64,000 nt of DNA from Sphingobacteriaceae bacterium (GTDB lineage: Bacteria > Bacteroidota > Bacteroidia > B-17B0 > Aurantibacillaceae). The DNA is taken from positions 1-64,000 of the forward strand of contig JAHEYG010000003.1 of the NCBI GenBank assembly GCA_023251725.1. Reading direction: 5' to 3'. Shown here piece by piece: positions 29,625 through 37,681 of the stretch. Position 1 is the stretch's first letter. Every line of letters begins with the position of its first letter. The notes beneath the pieces are model-generated. The model made no database searches and was not told where the DNA came from. It saw only the letters and a list, made by a program, of their open reading frames with translations. Position numbers and translations under genes: made by a program.

Positions 29625-30427
29625 TTATGAAAAAAATCATATTGTATATGATATTTTTTAATTGCGCAAGTACTTTTGCCCAACAGGATAGTCTTGGTAA
29701 AGTTTCAACCAACGCAAATCGAAAATGGCATTACACAGCCGATTTATCTTTTACTAATATGCTCCCTATAAAAGAGTATTATCCAATTGGATATTATTCA
29801 GTTTCTAGTGTCGGCAGCAAAAACGATGGTTTTGCTGATTTTAAATTATATCCAAAGTATTCTTATGCTTTAAATTTTACCATAGGAATACAAAGAAATT
29901 TTTGTAAAAAAAAGAAATCATTTTTTAGTTTAATTCTATCAGGCAAATACTCATTTATTAATCATAAAGCTACAATGGTTGGTGAGTATTTGAAGGGAGA
30001 CGAAGCCCCTTTCTATTTTAACGGCGTTGCAAATGAACAAAGATTGATACAAATGGTAAGTTTAGAAACAGGAGTTTCATATAGTAGAATAACTTCTAAA
30101 CAAAGTACTATTTCATTCGTTCTTAAAGTTGCAAATGGGGTAGGGTTTTATACTCAAAAAATTTCTTATCGCGAACCCTTCCCGTTAACAAACTGTCAAA
30201 ATTGTCCAACAAGTTTTTATTCTAATTATATAGATAATAGTTTATTTTTTTTAATAAGCGGTACAGGCGGAATTAATTATTTGTTCAAATATAAAAATAT
30301 CCTGTATGGTCCCAATTTTGAATATTCTATTCCTATAGGTTTTCATAGAGGGTTCCCGGAAATAGCCGGCGTTAGCGCTTTGCAATTTTACCATAATATT
30401 TTATTAGGTATAACACTTAAATATTAA
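29621..30427 (+). CDS. Exported outer-membrane-barrel-like protein, function unknown
   Basis: A 268-residue protein not assigned to a family. It has a signal peptide (KKIILYMIFFNCASTFAQ) and then beta-strand-like segments with alternating aromatic residues, ending in LGITLKY, a terminal aromatic residue that is common in outer membrane barrels. A short insert with two cysteines (NCQNCPTSF) is unusual. It overlaps the previous gene by four bases (ATGA) and is followed by the metalloprotease gene after 3 bp, so the three genes form one transcription unit. Either of the first two methionines (29621 or 29627) could be used. A role as membrane partner of the neighbouring surface proteins is inference from position. 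Confidence 0.7.
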   Translation: MIMKKIILYMIFFNCASTFAQQDSLGKVSTNANRKWHYTADLSFTNMLPIKEYYPIGYYSVSSVGSKNDGFADFKLYPKYSYALNFTIGIQRNFCKKKKSFFSLILSGKYSFINHKATMVGEYLKGDEAPFYFNGVANEQRLIQMVSLETGVSYSRITSKQSTISFVLKVANGVGFYTQKISYREPFPLTNCQNCPTSFYSNYIDNSLFFLISGTGGINYLFKYKNILYGPNFEYSIPIGFHRGFPEIAGVSALQFYHNILLGITLKY

Positions 30428-30430
30428 AAC

Positions 30431-32782
30431 ATGAAGATAATAAAATATAAATGGTTAATGGTGCTTACCATTTGGTGCAATATTTCTTTCAGTCAAATTA
30501 ACATAGATACTTCTTTGGTAGCAAGTTTTGATTCGGTACAGTATTATTATGTTTTTAAACCGAATAATTTATCCGTCAATGATTTATTGAATTTCCATTC
30601 TTCAAACTTTAGATTGGGAAATAACAGTGGTTTAGCAAAATGGAATGAATCAACGGATATTTCAGGTAAAAAAGTAATTCGCTATCTGCAAACATTCAAT
30701 AATGTCCCTGTTGAAGATTCCAGAATTAATTTACAATTAAATCTAAGTTTGAATCCAACAACAGCTAACGGTAGGGTATTTAACAACATTAATCTTAACA
30801 CTTCTCCTTCAGTTGCACAAAACACAGCTATTCAAACCGCAATAAGTTATATTAACGCCACAAAATATTATTGGCAGGATTCTATTTTAGAGGCGGAAAT
30901 AAAAATAGAAAAAAATGATCCCACAGCTACTTATTACCCTAAGCCATTGCTTACAATTCTTCCAATTTACAATAATAATGCCATTCAAAGTTTTATGCTA
31001 TGTTACAAAGTGCAGGTTAGTTCTTTTGAACCACATAATGTTGTTGATATATATATTGATGCTAATACCGGAGTGTTTGTGTCTAAAAGACAAATTTCAG
31101 TTACTTGTGCAAATAATCACAAAAACAAAAACGATGCTAATAATAACAAGCCTTCTAATAACAGAAATAATGCATTAGCGGCTTGTTCTGATGCCGCTTG
31201 CCAACAAGGTACTGCAGGTCTTCATGCTTATGGCTCACAATACATATATACAGATAGGTTTACAGATTTTTTCTGTATGTGGCGCACGAAGGATAATTGC
31301 ACTGATAATGGTAAATTCACTTCTTTGTATACACGCAAATATGATTACCCAGGTCCACAAATAGCTGATATTAGTCATAATTCAAATTTATGGGGCACGT
31401 TAATTAGTGAAGAACAACAAGATGCTGTTACTGCGCATTTTTCGTTAAGAAGAACCCATGATTATTTTAAAGATCGCTACGGAAGACATAGTTGGGATGG
31501 TAATTACTCTCAATTAAGTATGTATATCAATTGGGACAATCCGGATGACCCCGGCACAACAAATTCCGCATTCACAGGTAATTCCATTTTAATTTCCAAG
31601 AAATTCGGCTATCAGCATCCTTTGGTTTTTTTAGATGTTATTGGTCACGAGTTTACACATGGGATAACACATACAACTGCTTATCTAAATTATTATGGTG
31701 AATCAGGGGCGCTTAATGAAGGTTTTTCGGATATTTTTGGAACAATGGTAGAGTTTTATGGTGTTTATGGCACAGGTGTAACAGCAAACTATGAAATGTT
31801 CGAATTAGCCAAATCTCCCGTTACCGGAGGGGGCACAAGAAATATGGCTAATCCGAAACAATTCGGCCAGCCTGATACATATAATGGAACTAATTGGGCT
31901 TCACTCACTGGTAATGATTATGGTGGTGTTCATACAAATAGCGGCGTTTTAAATTATTGGTTTTATTTATTAGCCGAAGGAAGCAATGGAAGTAAGGTTA
32001 ATGATCCCCCATTCAATAATACATATTGTGTTAATGGTATTGGTCAGAGCAAAGCTTCGGATATAGCTTGGAAAACTCTTACAACGAAACTTCTTTCGAC
32101 TTCAAATTATTCAAATTGTAGATTTTTAAGTATTCAAGCTGCAACTGAATTATTCGGAGCAAACTCAAACGAAGTTGCCCAAACTACAGCAGCTTGGTTC
32201 GCAGTTGGCGTAGGTCCAAATAATAATGGCACTATTGATGTTAAAAACCATACGGCAGTTGGTGCAGAAAATTATAATTATAATAACCGTGTTGAAGTCC
32301 AAAATTTTATTTGCAATAGTGGTTCAAATGTAAATGTAACATCTAATACCGAAATTGCTATTCTTCCTGATTTCAGTGCGGTAAGCGGTTCCGATTTTCA
32401 AGCGTATATAGCTCCTGCCTGCGCAGGTGGAGCAAGAATGTCAAATCCAAATGCAGGTTCTCCAAAAAACATTGGTAATTCAAATTTGGCAGAAATAAAT
32501 TCTATTAATAAAGATGCTAAACAACTTAATAATTCGAAGCGGTACGAATTTTCGGTTATGCCAAATCCAAACAATGGCAATTTTAAATTAACTTTAAATG
32601 ATAACGAAGAATTTCCAAACAGCATTTCGGTTGAGGATTTACTTGGTAAAACTATTTTAAGCGTTAATAATATTACCTCTTACAATTTCGATTTAAGCCT
32701 CGGTAATATTTCCAACGGAATGTTTATTGTTAAAGTAAATTATCCCGACAGAACTTTAACGAAAAGAATCATAAAAAACTAG
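30431..32782 (+). CDS. Secreted M4 (thermolysin-like) metalloprotease with type A T9SS sorting domain
   Basis: A 783-residue secreted protease. Signal peptide (to about residue 22), FTP/PepSY-type propeptide (about 40-220), a low-complexity Asn/Lys linker, then the M4 catalytic domain. The zinc site is HEFTH at residues 406-410 with the third ligand E430 in GALNEGFSD; the transition-state His is in DYGGVHTNSGVLNYW. All three match thermolysin spacing. The last 75 residues (VMPNPNNGNFKLTL to LTKRIIKN) are a type A sorting domain, which sends the protein through the type IX system and is normally removed by PorU-type sortases, one of which is encoded at 37.7 kb. Probably secreted for nutrition or surface maturation. 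Confidence 0.95.
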   Translation: MKIIKYKWLMVLTIWCNISFSQINIDTSLVASFDSVQYYYVFKPNNLSVNDLLNFHSSNFRLGNNSGLAKWNESTDISGKKVIRYLQTFNNVPVEDSRINLQLNLSLNPTTANGRVFNNINLNTSPSVAQNTAIQTAISYINATKYYWQDSILEAEIKIEKNDPTATYYPKPLLTILPIYNNNAIQSFMLCYKVQVSSFEPHNVVDIYIDANTGVFVSKRQISVTCANNHKNKNDANNNKPSNNRNNALAACSDAACQQGTAGLHAYGSQYIYTDRFTDFFCMWRTKDNCTDNGKFTSLYTRKYDYPGPQIADISHNSNLWGTLISEEQQDAVTAHFSLRRTHDYFKDRYGRHSWDGNYSQLSMYINWDNPDDPGTTNSAFTGNSILISKKFGYQHPLVFLDVIGHEFTHGITHTTAYLNYYGESGALNEGFSDIFGTMVEFYGVYGTGVTANYEMFELAKSPVTGGGTRNMANPKQFGQPDTYNGTNWASLTGNDYGGVHTNSGVLNYWFYLLAEGSNGSKVNDPPFNNTYCVNGIGQSKASDIAWKTLTTKLLSTSNYSNCRFLSIQAATELFGANSNEVAQTTAAWFAVGVGPNNNGTIDVKNHTAVGAENYNYNNRVEVQNFICNSGSNVNVTSNTEIAILPDFSAVSGSDFQAYIAPACAGGARMSNPNAGSPKNIGNSNLAEINSINKDAKQLNNSKRYEFSVMPNPNNGNFKLTLNDNEEFPNSISVEDLLGKTILSVNNITSYNFDLSLGNISNGMFIVKVNYPDRTLTKRIIKN

Positions 32783-32878
32783 CCATTAATTTTTTGGGTA
32801 TTCAAAAATCAATACAGCTCCAAATTTTTTTTATTAGAAGAGTTTACACAGAAAAGTAGCCAAAATAAATTTGAGATT

Positions 32879-33241
32879 TTATTTGAGTGGCTTAGCTGTC
32901 ATTTTTAATAATTTTCTGGAAACAGGGTCAACGCCAATTCCTGTATTTTCTAATGCAACAACTCCAAGAATAGAATCTATACCTTCCGGACCAAAAATAA
33001 CCTGACAAACAGTTTCTGATCCCATGAATGCAATTCTTGCAAAACCGTATTTATACTCTACAGATTGTCCGTTTGCCAATTCATACACCTCTTTACCCTC
33101 TACTTCAATACCTGCTTTTATTAACTCGCTTTCAGGAGCCATACAATCAATAGCACCGGTATCTACTAAAAATAAATTCTCGTAGCCTTGTTTCGACTTT
33201 GTAAGGTTGCTTATTGTTACTGTAACTTTTGTGAGGCCCAT
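32879..33241 (-). CDS. Retropepsin-like (clan AA) aspartic protease domain protein
   Basis: A 120-residue single-domain protein. The catalytic motif DTGA is at residues 27-30 within FLVDTGAIDCMAP, followed by the hydrophobic segment IDSILGVVALENTGIGVD that corresponds to the conserved ILG turn of clan AA proteases. Such small proteins would work as dimers. No signal peptide or membrane segment is visible, so it is probably cytoplasmic. It is isolated: convergent with the metalloprotease on one side and separated by 134 bp from the amidase gene on the other. The family match is clear; the substrate is unknown and no toxin-antitoxin partner is next to it. Confidence 0.8.
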   Translation of the reverse strand: MGLTKVTVTISNLTKSKQGYENLFLVDTGAIDCMAPESELIKAGIEVEGKEVYELANGQSVEYKYGFARIAFMGSETVCQVIFGPEGIDSILGVVALENTGIGVDPVSRKLLKMTAKPLK

Positions 33242-33330
33242 TTTATATTATGTATTTCAAAATACAAATATACGAAAAAAAATTATTTCCTTACATTTTT
33301 ATGTCAATACTATAAAACAAATCTCATCTT

Positions 33331-33369
33331 CAAATCAACTCATAGTCAAATCAGCTCATCGTCAAATTA
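33331..33369. repeat. 16-bp tandem repeat
   Basis: CAAATCAACTCATAGT (33331-33346) and CAAATCAGCTCATCGT (33347-33362), followed by a partial third unit CAAATTA and preceded by a degenerate one. It lies just after the stop codon of the amidase gene. Confidence 0.7.
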
Positions 33370-33375
33370 ATTTTC

Positions 33376-34653
33376 TTACCTTATAAAATAATCCATTATC
33401 GCCTCATAATACGAGCGGGCCACCATGTAAACACGCTCCGGTACTTTTATGCCATACGCTTCGTAATTGCATTCGTTTAGTTTGGTGCATTCAATAACGT
33501 TATCCTGAAACAAACTTTCGCCATACACCAGTGGCGAATTAATATAACGCGTTAAAATTAAATTGCGGCAAAAAACCCCTTCGTGCTCGGTACCGAGTCC
33601 TTTGCTTATTAAATAATCGGCATCGTTTAATTTTGCTTTGTTTACTTTTAAATTTTTAGAAAAAGCGGTTACCGTTAGATGACTGATGTCTTCCGACTCA
33701 TTTATTTGTTTACAAAATAACAATCGTAAAAAATGCAATTTGTTATTTATTTTTTTTAAATCGGTATCCACAAAAGCGCCGCCGATAAAACACATGGTAT
33801 TATTGCGCTCACTCGCGTTTTGCCAGGGCGAATTTTTTTCATCCACATTGTAATGTATAATCACCGTTAAATGCGGATTAAAAGCATTAATTTTATTAGA
33901 GCGCGCCACCAATTCGTAATCTCTAAAAAAAGCCCAAAACAATTTTTCTTTAGTTAATTTTTTTAATTTTTTATATTTTTCATCCGTTAATTCATTAATT
34001 TTTTTGAGGCTGTCTAAAATTTTTGTCCGTTTGTATTTGTACCAGTAATTGTAAGTCATACTAAATGCTGTATAATTTTGGGCAGGTCTGCTCAATATCA
34101 CTCTGGCGCCACGTTCTTCTATCATGGCTTTTAAAATTTTGGCGGTTAAAAAAGTCAAATTTCCTTCTACCAATTCAATTGAGTCGAGGATGTTAGTGCC
34201 GGGTTTAATAAAGTGTAAATATTTCCCTTCTACTTTCGCGTTTTCGAGAGTCGACGAAAAATGCCCGGGATCAATGGCAATTCTTATTCCCTGTAAAGGC
34301 CTTTTTCCATTATTTTGCGGCAACTGTGTATCATCGTCAATCGCCATTAATAAACTGTCTGCTTCTCTTCTTGTAAATTTGCGTGTACCTTTTTGTTTAA
34401 ATATTTTTAGTTGATCATCTACATTTGAGTTTTCGAAAAACGATGATAAGAGCGGTAATTCATTGGCGTAAGCAGCAAATTCTTTTTCGCCTTTTTCATT
34501 CAACAAAAAAATAATATCTTTCTCAAAAATTACTGAGTTGTTTAACGAACCTTTCAAATTAAGATAATTATCGAAACGATCTTTGCAATCGGCAATAGTT
34601 TGGCCGAAATGACAAATGGGAATAAAAAAAAATATAAAAATGGTTATTCTCAA
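33376..34653 (-). CDS. N-acetylmuramoyl-L-alanine amidase (Amidase_3 type), exported
   Basis: A 425-residue enzyme predicted to cut the bond between muramic acid and the peptide stem of peptidoglycan. It has a signal peptide (MRITIFIFFFIPICHFGQ) and an N-terminal extension of about 100 residues. The zinc ligands of the Amidase_3 fold are recognisable: H131 in the motif IAIDPGH, E163 in ELVEGN and H267 in TVIIHYN. A likely catalytic Glu is in the segment GTEHEGVF. A 60-residue Lys-rich helical insert sits between the second and third ligands, which is larger than in the usual amidase. It is divergent from arfB over a 64-bp promoter region. Confidence 0.85.
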   Translation of the reverse strand: MRITIFIFFFIPICHFGQTIADCKDRFDNYLNLKGSLNNSVIFEKDIIFLLNEKGEKEFAAYANELPLLSSFFENSNVDDQLKIFKQKGTRKFTRREADSLLMAIDDDTQLPQNNGKRPLQGIRIAIDPGHFSSTLENAKVEGKYLHFIKPGTNILDSIELVEGNLTFLTAKILKAMIEERGARVILSRPAQNYTAFSMTYNYWYKYKRTKILDSLKKINELTDEKYKKLKKLTKEKLFWAFFRDYELVARSNKINAFNPHLTVIIHYNVDEKNSPWQNASERNNTMCFIGGAFVDTDLKKINNKLHFLRLLFCKQINESEDISHLTVTAFSKNLKVNKAKLNDADYLISKGLGTEHEGVFCRNLILTRYINSPLVYGESLFQDNVIECTKLNECNYEAYGIKVPERVYMVARSYYEAIMDYFIR

Positions 34654-34717
34654 TTAACAAATATATATTTATACTGAAACACAAAATGGTTATCTTCGGT
34701 TTATTATTAAACGCGTG

Positions 34718-35128
34718 ATGTTAGAATCGTTTCAGATAGAATTGTTAAAAAAAGAAATCAGCTTTAAAACCTCGCGTTCGGGCGGTAAGGGCGGACAAAA
34801 CGTAAACAAAGTTGAAACAAAAGTAGAACTGTTGTTTGATATTAATGATTCTGCCGCTTTGAATGAATCTCAAAAAGAATTAATCATAAAAAAAAACGCA
34901 GGAAAAATTAATGAGGAGGGTATTTTTAAATTGACGGATGAAAAAAGTCGTTCTCAGCTCGAAAATAAAGAAAATGTAGTAAAACGATTTATTAATTTAC
35001 TGAATAACTCATTGGTAAAACCAAAACCCCGAAAAAAAACAAAACTTTCTAAAAATGCTAAATTAAAAAGAAAAGAAAGTAAGAAGCGAAAGAGTGAAGT
35101 GAAGAAGTTGAGGAGGAAATTGTTTTAA
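34718..35128 (+). CDS. arfB: Alternative ribosome-rescue peptidyl-tRNA hydrolase ArfB
   Basis: A 136-residue protein that frees stalled ribosomes by hydrolysing peptidyl-tRNA when no stop codon is in the A site. The GGQ catalytic motif is at residues 25-27 in SRSGGKGGQNVNKVETKVEL, the standard signature of the family. The C-terminal tail (about 100-136) is very rich in Lys and Arg, as needed to probe the empty mRNA channel. I chose ATG 34718; a GTG one codon earlier is also possible. No tmRNA gene was seen in this window, so whether ArfB is the main rescue system here cannot be judged. Confidence 0.93.
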   Translation: MLESFQIELLKKEISFKTSRSGGKGGQNVNKVETKVELLFDINDSAALNESQKELIIKKNAGKINEEGIFKLTDEKSRSQLENKENVVKRFINLLNNSLVKPKPRKKTKLSKNAKLKRKESKKRKSEVKKLRRKLF

Positions 35129-35186
35129 GGGACTTAGGAGACTAAAGGGACTGAAGATTGGGGGGACGGTTAGATAAAGTAAAACA

Positions 35187-35279
35187 TTTAACATATAACA
35201 AGAAATGAAAAACATTAAAGGACAAGAAAAGGAAAAAATAAAATACTTTAACATTTCTTGTTTGGTGTTTTATGTTAAA
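35187..35279. repeat. Long imperfect inverted repeat downstream of arfB
   Basis: Inner arms ACAAGAAATG (35198-35207) and CATTTCTTGT (35252-35261) are perfectly complementary; outer arms TTTAACATA (35187-35195) and TATGTTAAA (35271-35279) also match. The enclosed loop is about 44 bp and purine-rich. It may act as an extended terminator or RNA structure for arfB. Confidence 0.55.
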
Positions 35280-35300
35280 CATTTTTTAATTTCTTAAAAC

Positions 35301-35349
35301 CCGAAACCCGAAACCCGAAACCCGAAACCCGAAACCCGAAACCCGAAAC
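35301..35349 (+). repeat. Heptamer tandem repeat (CCGAAAC) x7 abutting a start codon
   Basis: Seven identical, uninterrupted 7-bp copies, ending 5 bp before the ATG at 35355. The array must form the 5' leader of the following membrane-protein gene and occupies the place of a ribosome binding site. Confidence 0.95.
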
Positions 35350-35354
35350 CCCCA

Positions 35355-36467
35355 ATGAAAACCTTCATCAACGGAAAATATTTTTGGCTCAGCACATTAT
35401 TCACTCATGCAACGATACTGACTCTCCTTTACATCAAATTCGGATTTAATTTTACCAACGAAGCAGGTAAATATATTAACATTGCTCAGGAATTAAGTTT
35501 TCAAAATGTTTCTTCAGCTATGCAAGACCGATGGTTCTACAGTACTTTTATTTTTTTTTTAGCAGCTTGTTTTAAATTGGGCGTTTCGTTGCCGGTGGTA
35601 ATTTTTATTCAATATTTATTTTGTCTTGCAGGCTATTATTGTTTTTATAAATTAATACAATCACAAAATTTATTTTCTGAAACTTATGCGAGAATTACGA
35701 TGTTTCTTACCTTAAATTGCCCCATTATATTATTCTGGCAACTCAGTTTATTTTCTGAAAGTTTTTTTATCAGTCTGAGTTTAATTTGTATTTACCTTGT
35801 ATTTACCTATCAAAATAACAAGCAAATTGCCATTGCAATACTGTTTTGTGTTTTGTTATTGTTTTGCCGGCCAATGGGTATTCTTTGCATAATTGGCTTA
35901 CACTATGTTTGGTTAAACAATAAAAATTTTAATCGCGCGGCTTTAATTTCCATTGGAGGATATTTAGTTTTTTTTATAATTATCGTATTTTTTCTTCCTC
36001 TTCATTACGAAGACGCTGCTGTACCAATTGTGCAGGGTTCTGTTATTTGGGGATTTCCGGCGTATCCCGAAATTTTTCTTCCCAATGGCCGATACACTTT
36101 GGCCGAAATTTATTCGGTATTGGTTCAACAAAAAGGGCATGGAATTATTTTAGAATTATTTTTTAAAAAATGTATTTCATTCTTTACGCTTACACGTTGG
36201 TATTATTCCTCTCCTCACAATATTATAAATGCATTGTATTATCTGTTTATAGGTGGGAGTGTTTGTGCGTTGTTTAGTAGTTTCAGAAGAAAAAGCGAAA
36301 ACCGCATAATGATAAATTTTATCACCATGATAATAATTTCAAATACAGTTCTGGTTGGATTATTTTGTAACGAATGGAGCGAAAGATATATTGTGCCTCT
36401 ATTTCCTTTTTTTATTTTATTATCGGTATTCTCAGCGCAAAAAATAAGGGAACGATTTCGACTTTAA
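35355..36467 (+). CDS. GT-C-like polytopic membrane protein
   Basis: A 370-residue integral membrane protein with about ten hydrophobic helices. The first periplasmic loop has acidic and aromatic residues (NEAGKYINIAQELSF), and later ones have SLFSESFFI and NEWSERYIVPLFPFF. The layout resembles glycosyltransferases of the GT-C type (PMT/GT39 or mannosyltransferase-like), which use lipid-linked sugars. No decisive catalytic motif is present, so the assignment stays tentative. The ATG start is placed 5 bp after the (CCGAAAC)7 array. Downstream, 128 bp separate it from the PorV2 gene. It could also be an uncharacterised transporter-like protein. Confidence 0.55.
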   Translation: MKTFINGKYFWLSTLFTHATILTLLYIKFGFNFTNEAGKYINIAQELSFQNVSSAMQDRWFYSTFIFFLAACFKLGVSLPVVIFIQYLFCLAGYYCFYKLIQSQNLFSETYARITMFLTLNCPIILFWQLSLFSESFFISLSLICIYLVFTYQNNKQIAIAILFCVLLLFCRPMGILCIIGLHYVWLNNKNFNRAALISIGGYLVFFIIIVFFLPLHYEDAAVPIVQGSVIWGFPAYPEIFLPNGRYTLAEIYSVLVQQKGHGIILELFFKKCISFFTLTRWYYSSPHNIINALYYLFIGGSVCALFSSFRRKSENRIMINFITMIIISNTVLVGLFCNEWSERYIVPLFPFFILLSVFSAQKIRERFRL

Positions 36468-36595
36468 TCCCTGTTAAAACCTGACGAACAAGCCCAAAAT
36501 TCCTTACAGACCAAAAGCGCTACTTTTTCAACAATAATTTGATAAAAAACCCGTTAAATAAGTAGTTTTTTGTCAATATTTTCACTAAATTTAAA

Positions 36596-37681
36596 ATGTC
36601 TATGCGTAAGATAATTCTCATCATCTGTCTTTTTGTTATACAGTATAACACTGCACAGGTGGCAAAATACAGTAATGAGTTTTTAAATGTTGGCGTAAGT
36701 GCGCGTGCGCTGGCAATGGCCAATGCCAATATAGCTTCTGTAAATGATGTGTCGGCAGGATATTGGAATCCGGCCGGACTTTTATTCCAGCAAAGTAATT
36801 TGCAATTGGGTTTAATGCATGCCGAATATTTTGCCGGCATTGCCAAGTACGATTACATCGCAGCTGCTAAAAGAATTGATAGTAACAGTGTGGCATGTTT
36901 ATCATTTATCCGTTTTGGTGTTGATAATATTCCGAACACGTTAGATTTGGTGGATGCTAATGGCAATGTAGATTATTCGAGAATAAAATCTTTTAATGCA
37001 GTTGATGCGGCCGTTTTATTGTCGTATGCTCGCAATATTATAAAAATAAAAGGATTAAAAATTGGCGGAAGTTTTAAAGTAATTCGTCGCACCCTCGGCG
37101 ATTTTGGCGGTTCCTGGGGTTTTGGTATGGATATTGGTGGGATGTATGATTATAAAAAATGGCGTTTTGCTGCTATGGGAAGAGATATTACCGGAACTTT
37201 TAATGCATGGACCTACGATCTAACGCCTGAAGCAAAAAATACTTTTGCCACAACCGGAAATGAAATTCCGAATAATTCGGTGGAAGTAACTGTGCCAAAA
37301 TTAATTTTAGGTGTAACGCGAAAATTTTATTTTTGGAAAGAGCGATTTTCGGTTTTGGCCGAATTTAATTGTGTAAATACATTCGATGGGATGCGTAACA
37401 CTGTAATTAGATCAAAAGTGTGGAGTTGTGAGCCGATGTTGGGAATGGAGTTGGGATATAAAGGTTTTGTTTATTTCAGAGCCGGAATTGGGAACATACA
37501 GAAGCAACTCAATGCAAAAGGCGATGGGTTTGAAACTACCTATCAGCCCAACATGGGAGTTGGTATAAAATATAAAGTGTTTGCTTTGGATTATGCATTA
37601 ACCGATATTGGCGACCGTTCCATTGCGCTTTACTCTCATATTTTCTCACTCAAAATAGATATCAATAAAAAATTTAAATGA
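36596..37681 (+). CDS. porV2: PorV/PorQ-family T9SS outer membrane protein (PorV2-like)
   Basis: A 361-residue outer membrane protein. A signal peptide (to about residue 20, IQYNTAQ) is followed by the PorV/PorQ family start FLNVGVSARALAMANANIASVNDVSAGYWNPAGL (positions 26-59) and many beta strands of a FadL-like barrel, ending in IFSLKIDINKKFK. In characterised systems PorV is a shuttle that carries cargo to the sortase PorU on the cell surface. The gene overlaps the C25 peptidase gene by four bases (ATGA), the same kind of linkage as PorU-PorV. I favour the PorV2 subgroup because of the very long peptidase partner. The main PorU-PorV pair of the genome is expected elsewhere. Confidence 0.8.
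   Translation: MSMRKIILIICLFVIQYNTAQVAKYSNEFLNVGVSARALAMANANIASVNDVSAGYWNPAGLLFQQSNLQLGLMHAEYFAGIAKYDYIAAAKRIDSNSVACLSFIRFGVDNIPNTLDLVDANGNVDYSRIKSFNAVDAAVLLSYARNIIKIKGLKIGGSFKVIRRTLGDFGGSWGFGMDIGGMYDYKKWRFAAMGRDITGTFNAWTYDLTPEAKNTFATTGNEIPNNSVEVTVPKLILGVTRKFYFWKERFSVLAEFNCVNTFDGMRNTVIRSKVWSCEPMLGMELGYKGFVYFRAGIGNIQKQLNAKGDGFETTYQPNMGVGIKYKVFALDYALTDIGDRSIALYSHIFSLKIDINKKFK

Noticed and set aside
35301-35349. Tandem repeats as CRISPR arrays
   Set aside because: The units are 7-8 bp and directly contiguous without spacers, and no cas gene is present in the window.
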